Part shown: one piece after another, positions 25,201 through 32,911 of the stretch
Position numbering within the stretch: position 1 is the first letter of the stretch
Layout: every line of letters begins with the position of its first letter
Program-made: the position numbers and the translations under genes
DNA from: Clostridia bacterium
GTDB lineage: Bacteria > Bacillota > Clostridia > Oscillospirales > CAG-272
Assembly (NCBI GenBank): GCA_017407835.1
Contig: JAFQVV010000005.1
Location: 1 to 56,475 of the forward strand
DNA: 56,475 nucleotides
Direction of reading: 5' to 3'
The notes under the pieces: model-generated
Databases searched by the model: none
What the model saw: the letters and a program-made list of their open reading frames with translations, nothing else
What the model was told of the DNA's origin: nothing

Positions 25201-25929
25201 TGCCAGTGCATAGGCAAGAATATCCACCGCGTGCTCCAGGTCGAGACCGACATTCAAATCCTCCACAGACCAGCCATATTCGGCCAGCAGCTGTGCCACA
25301 TACACCTTTGCCGACGCATATTGCTGGGCAATCTCGGGGCTGATATTCGTCATCGGGAATTCTTTATCCGAACCCAGGATATGATTGCCGATAAAAACAC
25401 CAAAATTGTTGACACCGATATCGACAGTGATCAAATCGGCATCGGCAATACTATTTTGATAAGCGGAACGCAGTGCTTCGAGTCCCCCCTGCTCTGCTTT
25501 CTCAAACCACTTATCGCCGCCGGTGAATCTCCACTCGGTGTAAGCATCACCGTAATAATCTTCATCCAACAGCACGCGCAGCTCTTCAACACGCATCGAA
25601 CTGATGGCAAGCTGATCGAGCTCAACCGCATAGCCCTGCTCTACAAGATAGTCCCTGATCAAATCGGGATAACTTCCTTCGGGAGAGCGCAGATAACCGT
25701 ATACATTGGCCGTGTCTTTATTTGCCGCGGTTGTACCTTCAGGCAGATAACCCGAAAGGCCAAACCCGTTGACATTGGAAGCGCCAAGCGAAACATACTT
25801 GATGGTTCCCTTGCCCCCGGTATCTGCCGCTTCGGCAGCAAACGCGGCAGGCATTATACCCAGCATCAAGCATATCGCCAGAAGCATGGATATGAAAGAA
25901 CGCCATTTCCGACTCTTTTGTTGAATCAT
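22201..25929 (-). CDS. SGNH/GDSL hydrolase-like protein with type I dockerin
   Basis: A 1242-aa protein from ATG 25929 (GGAGG 7 nt upstream), with signal peptide FISMLLAICLMLGIMPAAFAAEA. The first SGNH unit has YVSLGASNVNGFG (block I with the Ser), VDIGVNNFG (block III) and FAHPNRNGH (block V). A helical middle carries repeated units KYGPEALLMLEQYVIEEGWLS and KYGPEALQMFEQYVISEGWLS. A second SGNH-like unit starts YYVALGGYTASGSG, where the block I Ser is replaced, and keeps NMHANAAGH. The C-terminus is a dockerin: DVNLDGTVDADDLTILARHI and DVTGDGMIDANDLVLLSRYV, two calcium-binding repeats. It is probably a secreted esterase or lipase-like enzyme held by the SLH/cohesin protein encoded next. Confidence 0.85.
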   Translation of the reverse strand: MIQQKSRKWRSFISMLLAICLMLGIMPAAFAAEAADTGGKGTIKYVSLGASNVNGFGLSGYLPEGTTAANKDTANVYGYLRSPEGSYPDLIRDYLVEQGYAVELDQLAISSMRVEELRVLLDEDYYGDAYTEWRFTGGDKWFEKAEQGGLEALRSAYQNSIADADLITVDIGVNNFGVFIGNHILGSDKEFPMTNISPEIAQQYASAKVYVAQLLAEYGWSVEDLNVGLDLEHAVDILAYALAGFCVNFDIVMGEIYALNPDATVVVVSIQNLMEGLEITVPGVEQALPFGDMCGALVNAANIYIAGGSAYAQKYLCADVRQNGHVEFFADQLLAWNGTDALDSDIIDCFNLYDGSLYLNYTVPASIPNWSSLSSNQQNAALNAAYSAVAHIMQAGLQVQTLDITGFAQYGSRLTNALGNKISAEITKAVTAALTPGQSYVFDEDAFFTLDGVPRVTVETVAALAARTSIGNSFFAHPNRNGHREIQAAILNTLENGTAGKDILMDELAIAAQDLMALAVKYGPEALLMLEQYVIEEGWLSAEDVVLLKSKVNAAVAAVEQGDEAAIRQLCSELIEFLYLKSIEYDEEIQSVLNWIVDTYLAQAVEILKELAVKYGPEALQMFEQYVISEGWLSAGDLQQLKLKTNEIIGVLERADEDTVRQLCADLIRFVYDKSVEAGVINDKEVQKVIGWMIDVYDYFTANDPEQIKADALALLKKLWDEKIGQHIRPDDELIEDLIDDLDGLLELVTPEQMKAYITHMLTELWNTHVAPYVAPADAYIQQFIADLNILLDILENTSAEDVQSVVRTYIDALKSKYAQLIYDATHTEYTADEKSYYVALGGYTASGSGLIYGENPYFALLAEELNMKSSQIAALGERNGLLSTDILAYVQANAASIAKADLITYEGDASSILFAVLNQEKPDWSRYFSDEDLALMEEIRAELLAILAADWSAYADVDVTALTAELKARVLLALPAELRDDAQNTAAVENRVNEILNICLTQIGTALQIAENEKNDVMSQVNALDPTVLEMAEKFVYACVAYSIDTIKALEAIQTINPDATVLVVGMYNPLRGLQITVNGTTIDVGEMMELVIDATNVYYTAYAICDGNVTFVDVSNAETAGFSGLNSDNLNSSDMISVLASLVVNAKDNMHANAAGHAYIFEQIMEALAVKTEGLLGDVNLDGTVDADDLTILARHIAKIEPMVKTAALANADVTGDGMIDANDLVLLSRYVAKIIPSLR

Positions 25930-25945
25930 AGTTAACCTCCATATC

Positions 25946-25964
25946 GACCATTGTTCCAATGGTC
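25946..25964. promoter_or_regulatory. Palindrome before the dockerin gene
   Basis: GACCATTG-TTC-CAATGGTC, 8-bp perfect arms, ending about 7 nt upstream of the SD of the SGNH/dockerin gene. There is no T-tract, so an operator or a 5' mRNA hairpin is more likely than a terminator. A second near-palindrome GCCAAATATTCGGC lies at 25989-26002. I see no convincing promoter between 25930 and 26023. Confidence 0.4.
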
Positions 25965-26023
25965 CTTTGCATGATTTATTCCATTAACGCCAAATATTCG
26001 GCAATAATGTTTTTGATATACAC

Positions 26024-27775
26024 TTATCGTGTTTGGGGAATATGCTCACGATACAATTCGCGCAGCCGACGGTAATCGTGTTTATTGAGCCCGGTGTACA
26101 GCATTTTGGGGATAAACACAATATCTGCAGGTTTCCCCCGCTCTTCGCACAGTTCATCACACATGGCAAGCAGCTCACGCCTCAGCGCTTGGGTATCAAC
26201 CTGCTCGGTCAGGGTACTTTTTAATTCGACAATTCCAAGCGGGACCTCGCCCTGTGCATGATCGGGATCGGGAATTCCCACCACGGCGCACTCTCCGACC
26301 GCTCGATGGCGGTTGATTACCCCCTCAATGGAAACAGGGAAAACCTTGTGACCGTCAAATCGAATGATGATCTGCTTGATCCGCCCTTTGATAAAGACAA
26401 AGCCGTCTTCGTCTATGTACCCGATATCGCCCGAATGAATCCAAAGCTTTCCGTCGGCATGCCGGCGCATCACGTTTGCTGTTTCGTCAGGATTATGGTA
26501 ATATCCCGCCATCATATTTCGCCCCGTCATGCAGATCTCGCCTTCCTGACCGAAGCCAAGCTCTTCCCCGCTGTCGGGATCAAAAATGCCGACAGTCGAG
26601 ACAAGCAGCGGAATGCCGGAGCTGTTATCTTTATATATATTACCAAAGCAGCAGGTTGCCGCACCGCTCATTTCGCTCATCCCATACCCTTGGGATAGGG
26701 GATATTTCCCACGGTGTTCCCGCAAAAAACGATTAAACCGCTCCTCAAGGCCGGGATTCATCGTATCGCCGCCGCAGCCCGTCGTCAAAAGGAAGCTGAG
26801 ATCAACATCCCAAAGGTCTTTGCTGTGCATCAGCTGTTCATAAAAAGACGGAACGCCCATCATATGATTTGGGCGATATTTGCGAATCAACCTGCCGAGC
26901 TGATCCGGGGTGAATTTGGGAATCACAATCAATTCAAATCCCATAGCCAGCGGCATATGTACACCGCAGCCCACACCGTACGATGCAAAGATGGGCATGA
27001 TTTCCAAGAATCGGTCATTCTCGCCCCGCACCGCACCCGACAACACAAAGCTGTCCGCCATGGTGTTGAGACCGTCATTGGTCAGCATAACACCTTTGGG
27101 TGTTCCTGTGGTTCCGCCCGTATAGGTGATTGCCGCAAGGGAGCCGTCTCTGAACGGGACCTGCGGAGCATTAACTCCATGCCCGAATGCTGCCAACTCG
27201 CTCCACCGCATCACATTCCCGCCGTATGGGATATGGCCGCATTTTGCCTTGATGCGCCACAAAAGCTTGGCCGGAGGGAGAAGTGAATCTGCTGCCGAGG
27301 CAACAATAATTTTTTCCGCCTCCAACGCTTCCATAATTTCCTTCACTTTGGGAAAAGCAAGATCAATGGTCACAAAAAGCTTGGAGTGTACACCTTTGGC
27401 CGCCGACAGGATGCGCCCCACATCCATGCGGGGATCAATAAAGTTGGGCACCGCGCCGATTTTATTGAGGGCGTACATCGAGCAAATCGACTCGGGAGTA
27501 GTCGGCATCAGGAAGGACACCATGTCCCCCTCTCGCACGCCCATCCCCCAAAAACAATTTGCCAATGTGTCAACCTTGCGCAGCAATGCCGCATAAGTCA
27601 TTCGCGTACCGTAATAATACAAGGCTTTTGCGGAAGGATGCTCGGTGCATACACGATTGAACGTCTCATATATGGTACGGTATGGCATATGCACAGTCAA
27701 CGACTCGCGCGGAAAATGTTTGAGCCACGGCTTCAGTTCCGAGATAGGTTTGTTTGTCTCTGTTGTATTCAACAT
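26024..27775 (-). CDS. Acyl-CoA synthetase-like AMP-forming ligase
   Basis: A 583-aa ANL-superfamily enzyme: ITYTGGTTGTPKGVMLTN (A3, about 220-237), QGYGMSEMSGAATC (A5), KLWIHSGDIGYIDEDGFVFIKGRIKQIIIRFDGHKVFP (A7-A8), and the C-terminal TGLNKHDYRRL, whose Lys is the adenylation residue. It activates a fatty or other carboxylic acid as acyl-AMP, normally then to CoA. It lacks signal or membrane sequence. It is the first leftward gene after the invertible segment, with 128 bp between its ATG and the left inverted repeat, and an outward promoter inside that segment points at it. The dockerin and cohesin genes follow in the same direction and could be read through. Confidence 0.88.
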   Translation of the reverse strand: MLNTTETNKPISELKPWLKHFPRESLTVHMPYRTIYETFNRVCTEHPSAKALYYYGTRMTYAALLRKVDTLANCFWGMGVREGDMVSFLMPTTPESICSMYALNKIGAVPNFIDPRMDVGRILSAAKGVHSKLFVTIDLAFPKVKEIMEALEAEKIIVASAADSLLPPAKLLWRIKAKCGHIPYGGNVMRWSELAAFGHGVNAPQVPFRDGSLAAITYTGGTTGTPKGVMLTNDGLNTMADSFVLSGAVRGENDRFLEIMPIFASYGVGCGVHMPLAMGFELIVIPKFTPDQLGRLIRKYRPNHMMGVPSFYEQLMHSKDLWDVDLSFLLTTGCGGDTMNPGLEERFNRFLREHRGKYPLSQGYGMSEMSGAATCCFGNIYKDNSSGIPLLVSTVGIFDPDSGEELGFGQEGEICMTGRNMMAGYYHNPDETANVMRRHADGKLWIHSGDIGYIDEDGFVFIKGRIKQIIIRFDGHKVFPVSIEGVINRHRAVGECAVVGIPDPDHAQGEVPLGIVELKSTLTEQVDTQALRRELLAMCDELCEERGKPADIVFIPKMLYTGLNKHDYRRLRELYREHIPQTR

Positions 27776-27903
27776 CTATTCGATATCCTTTTACCCTTCC
27801 TTCGTGTCTTTTCGTTCCTGCAAAATGTAAAATTTTCCTCAAGAAGATAGCGTATACCACCCGAGTTGTGTAAAATAATAAGAAAAGAGAGAAGAATTCT
27901 CAT

Positions 27904-27939
27904 TTTTCATAGAGTAAACCCCTCTATGAAAATGTGCGG
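27904..27939 (+). repeat. Left 36-bp inverted repeat / recombinase core site
   Basis: Perfect inverted copy of 29363-29398. It contains 11-bp arms TTTTCATAGAG and CTCTATGAAAA around a 7-bp spacer (TAAACCC here) plus an inner flank TGTGCGG. This is the classical layout of a tyrosine-recombinase crossover site. Confidence 0.9.
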
Positions 27940-28011
27940 ACACATTTGAGGACAGAAATGATGAGAAAATAGCGAACCCAACACCCAATTTCCATCGCTG
28001 TATCCTCGGAT

Positions 28012-28040
28012 ATTATAGCATGAAACAACATAAAATGCAA
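28012..28040 (-). promoter_or_regulatory. Outward (leftward) promoter inside the invertible segment
   Basis: Minus strand TTGCAT (28035-28040), 17 bp, TATAAT (28012-28017), extended by TGC before the -10. Its transcript would leave the segment through the left repeat and enter the acyl ligase gene after roughly 230 nt. No leftward gene lies between it and the repeat. Confidence 0.75.
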
Positions 28041-28163
28041 CCTTTTTTGCGCTATACACAAAAAATTCACAATTAGTTAAAAAACAGAGAGGCCATATCG
28101 GTCGTTTTGTCGTGCAATATGCCGTCATTTTAATCGTCATTATGAAAAGTTATGGAGGAGAAA

Positions 28164-29303
28164 ATGTCAAGACGAGGGGAAAACATTTACAAGCGCAAAG
28201 ATGGTCGATGGGAGGCTCGATATCCGAAAAAGCATTCTATCGACGGGCACATGATTTACGGCTCGGTTTATGGCAGGACATATACGGAGGCCAAAACCAA
28301 GCGAACACAAAAACTTGCCGAATGTCAAGGGGCAGCCGACGTGATGGATGCACCGATCGATTTGCATATGACTTTGCGGGAATTGTCTTATGCATGGCTT
28401 TCGTATAAACGGGAGTCGGTCAAAGAGGCGACCTATGTTCGATATCGGCATTTGTATGAACGCCATATTGATGCAGAATTCGGAAACTGTCCGATTTCCG
28501 ATCTGGACTATGCCGAGGTGGAAGCATATATCTGCTCCAAGCAAAAAGGGCATACACATCAGGGACTTTCGGGAAAAACCATTCAGGATATTATCTCTGT
28601 TTACCGGCTTATCATTCGCTACGGTACACAGCAGGGTTATCTGGAGGAAAGCTTTTTGCGGAACATTCGACCTTCTTCGGATTGGCGGAGGACGGACAGC
28701 AGAGTCAGTGTTTTCCTGCCGCAGGAACGCGTGATGCTGGAGCAATATGTTCTTACTCAGGATAATGTTCGGTGTTTCGGCATCCTGCTTGCGATGTATA
28801 CGGGGTTGAGAATCGGAGAATTGTGTGCACTCAAATGGGAGGATATTGATTTACACAATCAAGTCATCTATGTTCGTCATACGCTGCAGCGTCTGCATGA
28901 TTATTCGGCGGCAGCGCAGGAAAAAACAAAAATTATGATGAGCGTACCCAAAACACAATCTTCGCTCAGAGTGATTCCCTTATCTGCGTTTCTTCTGGAC
29001 AGGCTCATGTTTTTCTCATCCCTTCCCCATCACTATCTTTTAACCGACAGCGATAAGCCCGAGGAGCCGAGAGCATATTTATATTTTTACAAGCGACAGC
29101 TGCACATTTGCGGCTTGCCCGAGTATACCTTTCACACGATTCGACACACATTTGCGACAAGATGTGTCGAAGAGGGAGTGGATATCAAATCGTTGAGTGA
29201 AATTTTAGGACATTCCAATGTGCAGATTACGATGAATCGATATGTTCATCCTTCTCTGGAGATGAAGCGCCGCCAATTGGAGAGACTTTCCTGCGCACAA
29301 TAA
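28164..29303 (+). CDS. Tyrosine recombinase (integrase/invertase)
   Basis: A 379-aa protein from ATG 28164 (GGAGGAG 5 nt upstream; ATG 28152 lacks an SD). N-terminal arm-binding motif ENIYKRKDGRWEARYPKK, as in Tn916-family integrases, then a SAM-like core-binding domain (about 70-155). The catalytic domain has the Arg of YTGLRIGELCALKWEDID, HTIRHTFATRC (H-x-x-R), LGHSNVQITMNRYVH with the nucleophile Tyr, and a Lys-bearing beta-hairpin region near VPKTQ. There is no excisionase or other mobile-element gene nearby. Inverted rather than direct repeats flank it, so its reaction here is expected to be inversion. Confidence 0.92.
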   Translation: MSRRGENIYKRKDGRWEARYPKKHSIDGHMIYGSVYGRTYTEAKTKRTQKLAECQGAADVMDAPIDLHMTLRELSYAWLSYKRESVKEATYVRYRHLYERHIDAEFGNCPISDLDYAEVEAYICSKQKGHTHQGLSGKTIQDIISVYRLIIRYGTQQGYLEESFLRNIRPSSDWRRTDSRVSVFLPQERVMLEQYVLTQDNVRCFGILLAMYTGLRIGELCALKWEDIDLHNQVIYVRHTLQRLHDYSAAAQEKTKIMMSVPKTQSSLRVIPLSAFLLDRLMFFSSLPHHYLLTDSDKPEEPRAYLYFYKRQLHICGLPEYTFHTIRHTFATRCVEEGVDIKSLSEILGHSNVQITMNRYVHPSLEMKRRQLERLSCAQ

Positions 29304-29362
29304 GCCGTCTGTATGTTGGTCAAACTGATCCCAAGAAATAAAACTATTCAATAATATATATC

Positions 29363-29398
29363 CCGCACATTTTCATAGAGGGGTTTACTCTATGAAAA
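29363..29398 (-). repeat. Right 36-bp inverted repeat / recombinase core site
   Basis: Reverse complement of 27904-27939 with no mismatch: inner flank CCGCACA, arm TTTTCATAGAG, spacer GGGTTTA, arm CTCTATGAAAA. It begins 60 bp after the recombinase stop. Confidence 0.9.
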
Positions 29399-29416
29399 TT
29401 TATCGTCAAAAATTTT

Positions 29417-29450
29417 CACTCAATCGAATGTATCGATTGAGTGATTTTTT
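29417..29450 (+). terminator. Terminator just outside the right repeat
   Basis: CACTCAATCG-N7-CGATTGAGTG followed by A and seven T. It ends rightward transcription leaving the invertible segment in either orientation. Bases 29451-29663 beyond it hold no gene that I can support. Confidence 0.85.
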
Positions 29451-29663
29451 TGCATTATTTCTCGAATATGCGCACGCCAAATCGCGCAAAATTCAACAAA
29501 AAACAGCCCCAAAAGTCGATTTATATCCCTGCATATACTATATAACATTTCACCTGCCAAAGTAACACACAAAATTGAATCTGATCAAAATTTCAGAACA
29601 ATAACCGCAACACTCTCTCTTTTTCCCTTTCATTTTGTATATGCTGTCCATTGCCCTCAAAGC

Positions 29664-29702
29664 AACAGCAGCGGGAAAGCATACTGCTTTCCCGCTGCTG
29701 TT
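29664..29702. terminator. Hairpin downstream of the SDR gene
   Basis: AACAGCAGCGGGAAAGCA / TGCTTTCCCGCTGCTGTT, 18-bp perfect arms with a 3-nt loop, 32 bp after the SDR stop. Confidence 0.75.
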
Positions 29703-29734
29703 CTTTATTCTTTTTATCTCGGCAAATCTCGTTG

Positions 29735-30628
29735 TCACACCCGGGTAATTGTATCGGCACAACGCGCATAGACCGTCTCGGCGATCCGCGCGATGCTCTC
29801 CCTCTCCTCGGTCCGACAGGTGTGGAGCTTTCTCTGTTTTGGCAAGCCCCAAATGTCAAAGATACGCGGCCCTATCCATGTGCCGTACGGTGTCGGCGAG
29901 AAAACGCCTGCTAAAATCGACAGTGCCGCTTTTCGCGGACGCATAAATATTACCTTCATCGGGTGCTTGATCAAAGCGAAAATCAACTTCGGATAATGCG
30001 CGGTAATATTCGTAAAAGTAATGCCCGGATGTGTCACCGCAAGGCTTGCTTCGGTTTCGTCACGGAAGAGCGCATGGAGGGCGAACATGAGATATCGCTT
30101 GGCATTCCCGTAAACTTTTGAAGCGGCTTTCCTCGTGCTGAAATCGACATCCTGCCGATCAATGGTCGAGTAGTTATGTGCGATGCTGCCCACCGCCACC
30201 ACCCTGCCCCGCCGTGCGCGAAGCATGGGCATCAGCCGACGAATCATATAATACGGCGCCGCAAAGTTGATGGTAAAAACATTGTCATAGCCGCAGGCAC
30301 AGGCATGGCGCGGGATACTGTACGCCCCCGCGTTATGGATAAACACGTCAATCTGCCGTTCAAGCAGAATCTCCACCGCCGCCTCTGCCGAAAAAAGGTC
30401 CTCTAAATCCAGGCGGACACAGGTGACATCCGCACCGAAGCTTTCGCGCAGTCGACGGGCATGTGCGGCCGATCGCTCGGCATTTCGGTCAAGCAGAATG
30501 AGGGTCGCGCCAAGCTCGGCAAGATATGCGCACAACTCGCCGCCCAGCCCGCCCGTCGAGCCTGTCACGGCAATCGTTTTCCCCCGCAGACTTTCGGTAT
30601 TCTGTTTGCGCCATTTTTCACTGTTCAT
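29735..30628 (-). CDS. Short-chain dehydrogenase/reductase
   Basis: A 297-aa Rossmann-fold protein: IAVTGSTGGLGGELCAYL (TGxxxGxG cofactor loop), LILLDRNAERS (Arg suggests NADP preference), VFIHNAGAYS (NAG), VVAVGSIAHNYS (catalytic Ser) and VYGNAKRYLM (YxxxK). The 20-residue N-terminal extension and long C-terminal tail resemble retinol-dehydrogenase-like SDRs. It reduces or oxidises a hydroxyl/carbonyl group; the substrate cannot be read from sequence. Monocistronic. Confidence 0.88.
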   Translation of the reverse strand: MNSEKWRKQNTESLRGKTIAVTGSTGGLGGELCAYLAELGATLILLDRNAERSAAHARRLRESFGADVTCVRLDLEDLFSAEAAVEILLERQIDVFIHNAGAYSIPRHACACGYDNVFTINFAAPYYMIRRLMPMLRARRGRVVAVGSIAHNYSTIDRQDVDFSTRKAASKVYGNAKRYLMFALHALFRDETEASLAVTHPGITFTNITAHYPKLIFALIKHPMKVIFMRPRKAALSILAGVFSPTPYGTWIGPRIFDIWGLPKQRKLHTCRTEERESIARIAETVYARCADTITRV

Positions 30629-30968
30629 GGTTTTTCTCCGTCATCCTTCCCACCGGACACGCCGTTTTTTCGTATATTGTTTGCCGACAGCGCGGCATAT
30701 TTGCCCCCTGAAATTATATCATGATTCTCTGCCGCTGTCAATCGCCCGCCTCTCCCCGTTTGGGGAGGGGCGGGCTCACATTTGCACCGCGATTTCCAAA
30801 CCGACGCATCGGGAGAATCACCAATCGTAAAAATGCCGTCTGTACCGGTATCGGCAGCAGCAAAAATCATCTGCGACGGAGCGATTTCCCCTATGCCGCC
30901 CTCCTCGCCGAATCGCCCTCGTTGAAGGGACCTGACGCAAAAATATTCTGCTTATTCTCATCTTCCGC
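30629..30968. other. Intergenic region
   Basis: It holds a GC-rich hairpin (CCCGCC...GGCGGG, about 30748-30776) without a clear T-tract and the promoter region of the SDR gene. The frames in it lack SDs and look non-coding. It may include decayed sequence but I see no recognisable homology. Confidence 0.4.
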
Positions 30969-31457
30969 TCATCTGTTCAGCAACCAAATCGCAAGATTCA
31001 GATACCCGGCAAAACTCACCCAAAGCGCATACGGGATCTGCAGATAGGCGGCTGCGGGAGAGATGGGTTTATACGCCAAAATTGTGCGCACAATCAAATA
31101 CAGCAGACCGAGAAGCCAGACAAAGGCAAACAAATACTGCCGGAAATTGAAAAAGATAATACTCCAGACAAAATTAAATGCCAGGCTCATGGCATAATAA
31201 GAAATTGCCGTGTTCACCTGTGCCGGTGCTTCGTTCCGTTTCTGCCAAACAATACCCGAGCTGATGCCCATCAGGATATACAAAATTGTCCAGACAATGG
31301 GAAACAAGATCGACGGCGGTGCAAGGGGCGGCGTGGTGATTTCGCTGTAAATCTGCATACTGTCCCGCGTCAGCAGGGCGGAAAAAAGTCCGGTCGCCAC
31401 CGGAATAGCAATGGCGATCGCATAGACGGCAATCTTGCGCTTCTTCTCGTTGGACAT
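30969..31457 (-). CDS. tspO: TspO/MBR family protein
   Basis: A 162-aa membrane protein with five helices. Hallmarks: TTPPLAPPSILFPIVWTILYILMGIS (first loop and helix 2), AFNFVWSIIFFNFRQYLFAF (helix 3), and YLQIPYALWVSFAGYLNLAIWLLN (C-terminal WxxxA/YLN). TspO proteins bind porphyrins and related ligands and modulate tetrapyrrole or stress responses. SD GAGGAGGG precedes ATG 31457. Divergent from the FAD/Rieske gene. Confidence 0.92.
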   Translation of the reverse strand: MSNEKKRKIAVYAIAIAIPVATGLFSALLTRDSMQIYSEITTPPLAPPSILFPIVWTILYILMGISSGIVWQKRNEAPAQVNTAISYYAMSLAFNFVWSIIFFNFRQYLFAFVWLLGLLYLIVRTILAYKPISPAAAYLQIPYALWVSFAGYLNLAIWLLNR

Positions 31458-31590
31458 AGATTTCCCTCCTCATATTTGAGAAAATCGGCAATTCGATGCA
31501 TCTATATGCAAGCGAAAAGGGCAATATGTGCTCTCGGTAAAATAAATTCCCTCCCTCCTGTGCATACTAACAGGCAAGGGGGGATATGAT

Positions 31591-32910
31591 ATGCACGCCA
31601 TCTGGCACAACGATACCGAACGTCCAGATTTTGCGCATCTCGGTGGGAATACCGACACCGACATTCTGATCATTGGCGGCGGACTCGCGGGGATTTTATG
31701 CGCATATATGCTGCATGAGCAGGGGGCAGATTATCTTTTGGTGGAGGCGGAGAAAATTTGCGGCGGCATTACGCAAAACACCACTGCCAAGATCACGGTA
31801 CAGCACGGCCTGCTCTATGATAAACTGATCCGCCGTGCAGGTGAGGCGGAGGCTCGGCTTTATCTGGATGCCAACCGCGCAGCACTTGACACCTACCGCA
31901 GCCTGTGCGGTGAGATTGACTGCGACTTTGCCCGACAGGATGCCTTTCTCTACACCCGCAGCGACAGCGCAAAAATCAAAGCCGAAGCCGCAGCCTATCG
32001 AAGGCTCGGTGTTGATGCCGAATTTGTCACCGAGCTTCCGCTTCCTTTTCCCATTGCGGGTGCGGTACGAATCGGCGGGCAGGCACAATTCCATCCGCTG
32101 AAATTCGCATATGGCATTGCTCGCGGGCTTCGCATCATGGAGCGAACAAAAGTGTTGGAGCTGCGGGAGGGAGAAGCCGTCACCAACCGCGGCATCATTC
32201 GCGCGAAAAAGATCATTGTCACCACACACTTTCCCTTTCTCAACAAACATGGGGGATATTTTCTCAAACTTTATCAACACCGCTCTTATGTGATCGCGCT
32301 CAAAAACGCGCCCGCCACCGACGGGATGTATATCGACGAGGACGAACGCGGGCTTTCCTTTCGCCGATACGGAGATCTGCTTTTGCTCGGAGGCGGCAGT
32401 CACCGCACGGGAAAAGATGGCGGCAGCTGGACGGAACTGCGCCGTTTCGCGGCGGAGTATTATCCTCGCGCGGAGGAGGCGGCGCACTGGGCAACGCAGG
32501 ACTGCATGAGCCTGGACGGCATTCCCTATATCGGGCAATATGCCAAACGAACCCCCGATCTCTATGTGGCGACGGGCTTCAATAAATGGGGAATGACCTC
32601 TGCCATGGTGTCGGCGATGATCTTAGCCGATCTGGTCCGGGGGAAGCACAATCCCTATGCTGAGGTCTTCTCGCCCTCGCGCAGTATCTTCCACCCACAG
32701 CTCGCCATCAATGCGGCCGAATCGGTGATGGGGCTATTGACTCCCACCGCGCCGCGCTGTCCGCATCTCGGCTGTGCGCTCAAATACAATCGGCAGGAAC
32801 ATTCGTGGGACTGCCCCTGTCACGGCTCGCGATTCACCGAAGAGGGGGAGCTGATCAACAATCCCGCAACCGATGACAAGAAAAATCTCATGCACAAAAA
32901 CCGCAAATAA
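31591..32910 (+). CDS. FAD-dependent oxidoreductase with C-terminal Rieske domain
   Basis: A 439-aa protein. The DAO fold begins with ILIIGGGLAGILCAYMLHEQGADYLLVEAEKI (GxGxxG plus acidic end of strand 2) and includes CMSLDGIPYIGQY and LYVATGFNKWGMTSAMVSA near the FAD. The C-terminal 60 aa are a Rieske [2Fe-2S] site: CPHLGCALKYN ... SWDCPCHGSRF, both CxH and CxxH boxes intact. Fusions of this type are known in Bacillota but the reaction is not defined. It has no signal peptide. SD AAGGGGGGAT before ATG 31591. Confidence 0.9.
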   Translation: MHAIWHNDTERPDFAHLGGNTDTDILIIGGGLAGILCAYMLHEQGADYLLVEAEKICGGITQNTTAKITVQHGLLYDKLIRRAGEAEARLYLDANRAALDTYRSLCGEIDCDFARQDAFLYTRSDSAKIKAEAAAYRRLGVDAEFVTELPLPFPIAGAVRIGGQAQFHPLKFAYGIARGLRIMERTKVLELREGEAVTNRGIIRAKKIIVTTHFPFLNKHGGYFLKLYQHRSYVIALKNAPATDGMYIDEDERGLSFRRYGDLLLLGGGSHRTGKDGGSWTELRRFAAEYYPRAEEAAHWATQDCMSLDGIPYIGQYAKRTPDLYVATGFNKWGMTSAMVSAMILADLVRGKHNPYAEVFSPSRSIFHPQLAINAAESVMGLLTPTAPRCPHLGCALKYNRQEHSWDCPCHGSRFTEEGELINNPATDDKKNLMHKNRK

Positions 32911-32911
32911 A

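Larger units (their letters stand above)
27904..29398. other. Candidate self-encoded invertible promoter segment
   Basis: A 1,495-bp segment bounded by perfect 36-bp repeats in inverted orientation, containing one gene, a tyrosine recombinase, and a strong outward promoter at 28012-28040. Recombination between inverted sites flips the DNA rather than excising it. In the present orientation the promoter faces the acyl ligase at 26024-27775; flipped, it would face the terminator at 29417-29450. Confidence 0.7.

Noticed and set aside
22867..25935. Very long rightward open frame (about 1,020 codons) opposite the SGNH/dockerin gene
   Set aside because: It is antisense to a gene with signal peptide, SGNH motifs and dockerin. 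Its translation is rich in Cys/Ile/Arg with no domain and no SD.
27904..29398. Integrated mobile element with attL/attR
   Set aside because: The flanking 36-bp repeats are inverted, not direct, and no cargo or excisionase gene is present, so inversion is more likely than integration or excision.
29363..29398. Rho-independent terminator at the right repeat
   Set aside because: The internal dyad is A/T-rich with no T-tract, and the identical copy lies at the other end of the segment. The real terminator is at 29417-29450.
30625..30870. Leftward 81-codon frame between the SDR and tspO genes
   Set aside because: No SD, no recognisable domain, and it spans a GC-rich hairpin.
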